A stretch of DNA of 64,000 nt from Alicyclobacillus acidocaldarius subsp. acidocaldarius Tc-4-1 (lineage in GTDB: Bacteria; Bacillota; Bacilli; Alicyclobacillales; Alicyclobacillaceae), in NCBI RefSeq assembly GCF_000219875.1, contig NC_017167.1, forward strand, positions 1,034,765 through 1,098,764, read 5' to 3'. Below the pieces are notes generated by a model that saw only the letters and a program-made list of their open reading frames with translations, was not told the origin of the DNA and made no database searches. The position numbers and the translations under genes were made by a program. This document shows, piece by piece, positions 62,656 through 64,000 of this stretch. Numbering within the stretch: position 1 is the stretch's first letter; each line of letters opens with the position of its first letter.

Positions 62656-62897
62656 CGGCGCTTACGCACGACCAACGGTGTCGAACGGCTCAACGAAGAG
62701 ATTCGGCGCCGCGAGCGGGTCATTCGCATCTTCCCCAACCGGGAATCGGCGATCCGTCTGCTGGGGCGTTACTGATGGAAATCGACGAAGAATGGACGAC
62801 AGGGCGGAAATATTTCAACATGGACGAGCACGAGGCATGGAAGAAGGCGCAACAGGCCTGGAGAGAATCAGCTCAGGCTTGTGCAGCAACGGCCTAA
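62656..62897 (+). pseudogene. IS256-family transposase relic 3, frameshifted
   Basis: The C-terminal part TTNGVERLNEEIRRRERVIR continuing to IFPNRESAIRLLG, then a one-base loss in the G run at about 62763 shifts the frame; the rest (LLMEIDEEWTTGRKYFNMDE) continues in the next frame to a stop at 62897. The element end (ACACGATCTCGGACTTGAC) follows at about 62935-62956. It differs from relics 1 and 2. Confidence 0.8.
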
Positions 62898-63041
62898 GCG
62901 CTCACCGCTCCATTCGCCAAAGAGGGCAATTTTACACACGATCTCGGACTTGACCTTCTGGCGTCGGCCTCGAGTGAACTTCCGTTTAAACACTGGAGAG
63001 GTGCGAAGGCACCCTCTAAGTTTATTGACGAAAAGATTGGG

Positions 63042-63080
63042 TATTGACATGCAGCTTTATACTTACCTATACTGTCAATA
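63042..63080 (+). promoter_or_regulatory. Promoter with bracketing inverted repeat before the solute-binding protein
   Basis: TTGACA (63044-63049) and TATACT (63068-63073), 18 bases apart. The inverted pair TATTGACA (63042-63049) and TGTCAATA (63073-63080) covers the -35 and the downstream edge of the -10, a likely operator. AGGAGG at 63100 and GAGGGGG before the start follow. Confidence 0.6.
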
Positions 63081-63180
63081 AGTAACCGTTTTCATGAAAG
63101 GAGGGTAACGGACCCGAATACATCGGAACTAGGTATTCTGTCAAATGTGGTCTCGAGTACACATGTGAGGGGGAAACGAT

Positions 63181-64000
63181 ATGCGTGCGAAGAAGATTAG
63201 ATATGCCACAATGGCTGCGTCCGTAGCGGTGGCGGGAATAGTGGCTTCTGGATGTGGAACGAATGGCGCCTCGAACTCAAGTATTACGCAGACGCGACAG
63301 GAGAGCGCGTCAACTCACCAGCCTGTGACGATTACGGTGGCTGCGTGGAATGATGCTGCAGACTCCTTGAGAGCAGAGATTCCTGGATTTGAGAAGAAGT
63401 ACCCATGGATTAAGGTGAACGTAGAATACGTGGATACGGCCTATCAGAAGGTCATTCCAGAGCTTGTTGCTGGGGACGCTCCAGATATTATTCAGGTACA
63501 GCAACGAGATTTTCAGACGTTTCTCCATAAGTTTCCTGGGGATTTTGTGGATTTGAGCCCCTATATGGGTTCAATTAAAAATCATATCGCTCCTGTCGCG
63601 CTGGATGTAACGCTGCAGAACGGTCAAATCTATGCCGCGCCGTGGGATCTGGGGCCAGCTGCATTGTATTATCGGAAAGATCTTTTTCGCGAAGCGGGCA
63701 TTAATCCAAATTCAATCAAGACGTGGGCAGACTACCTCGCTGCAGGAAAGAAGTTGGTGGCTCATTTCCATGGGAAGGTCAAAATGCTAGCAGAGAACAC
63801 ATCGGAACCAAGTCAAGGTATACAGACCACTCTTATGATTTTGGTCAATGAGCTTGGTGGAAGCTATGTGAATCGTAATGGGGATATCGACTTCTTGAAT
63901 CCTCAACTCGAGAAGGCCATGAGTGTGATTCAGCAATGGGGCAAGGCGGGTATTGTGGCGGATGCTCCAACTTGGAACGATGGTATCGCTGCCTTTGCAA
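63181..64000 (+). CDS. Extracellular solute-binding lipoprotein of a sugar ABC transporter, 5' part
   Basis: 273 codons before the window ends. A signal with the lipobox ASGC (Cys25) is followed by a family 1 solute-binding domain: EIPGFEKKYPWIKVNVEYVD, ELVAGDAPDIIQVQQRDF, YAAPWDLGPAALYYRKDLF and TWADYLAAGKKLV. It would bind a sugar or oligosaccharide outside the membrane for an importer whose permeases presumably lie downstream. GAGGGGG precedes the ATG. It is clearly more AT-rich than the genes on the left. Confidence 0.92.
   Translation, partial: MRAKKIRYATMAASVAVAGIVASGCGTNGASNSSITQTRQESASTHQPVTITVAAWNDAADSLRAEIPGFEKKYPWIKVNVEYVDTAYQKVIPELVAGDAPDIIQVQQRDFQTFLHKFPGDFVDLSPYMGSIKNHIAPVALDVTLQNGQIYAAPWDLGPAALYYRKDLFREAGINPNSIKTWADYLAAGKKLVAHFHGKVKMLAENTSEPSQGIQTTLMILVNELGGSYVNRNGDIDFLNPQLEKAMSVIQQWGKAGIVADAPTWNDGIAAFA

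Overview
The window looks like chromosomal DNA of a high-GC, thermoacidophile-type, endospore-forming Bacillota, most like Alicyclobacillus. The support is an H-type small acid-soluble spore protein, the MurT/GatD pair, YmfF/YmfH, YwhD, YwfO-type and YtkD-type Bacillus proteins, a ydaO-type c-di-AMP riboswitch, AGGAGG ribosome sites with frequent GTG/TTG starts, and tRNAs with encoded CCA. The genus is inferred from gene content, not from a search.

Layout. 1-14.6 kb is ordinary chromosome: the 3' part of an ImuC-like DNA polymerase, a phospholipase D/PAP2 pair, OsmC, HIT, D-amino-acid aminotransferase, a MazG-like protein, endonuclease IV, an MFS transporter, the M16 pair YmfF/YmfH, a metallo-beta-lactamase-fold protein, and thrC-thrB-thioesterase. 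14.7-27.4 kb is a graveyard of nested insertion sequences (IS3 x3, IS256 x2, IS66, IS1634 x2, IS1182-like, IS21 x2, IS4/IS5-like); only IS66 and the IS4/IS5-like element look complete. 27.5-59.4 kb is again ordinary chromosome: nudix-gatD-murT, an Spx/ArsC-like protein with ThpR, FtsW and RodA about 1.3 kb apart, an MtnE-like aminotransferase, speA, bcp, an ErpA-like protein, an HD hydrolase, DedA, an M42 peptidase, cell-wall and spore-related secreted proteins, two tRNAs, an esterase, a glycosyltransferase, an aldehyde dehydrogenase, sspH, a nitronate monooxygenase, gnd and a six-tRNA cluster. 59.4-63.0 kb is a second IS cluster built on an integrase relic beside tRNA-Ile. The window ends in a more AT-rich gene for a sugar-type solute-binding lipoprotein.

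The two IS clusters are partly mirror images: the same DUF6788 fragment, the same two IS3 elements and a shared 32-bp outer sequence occur on both sides of about 44 kb of chromosome. The most novel signal is a roughly 110-bp imperfect palindrome at the 3' end of all three IS3-type elements (14773-14882, 15807-15917, 61015-61126). It keeps three helices, including one compensatory base-pair change, although the elements' coding parts have diverged.

Cell-envelope functions recur in the chromosomal parts: lipid II amidation (MurT/GatD), SEDS proteins, a riboswitch-controlled NlpC/P60 protein, a 3D-domain protein, a SpoIID-like protein, DedA, and PAP2 and phospholipase D proteins. No rRNA, CRISPR array or intact prophage was seen.
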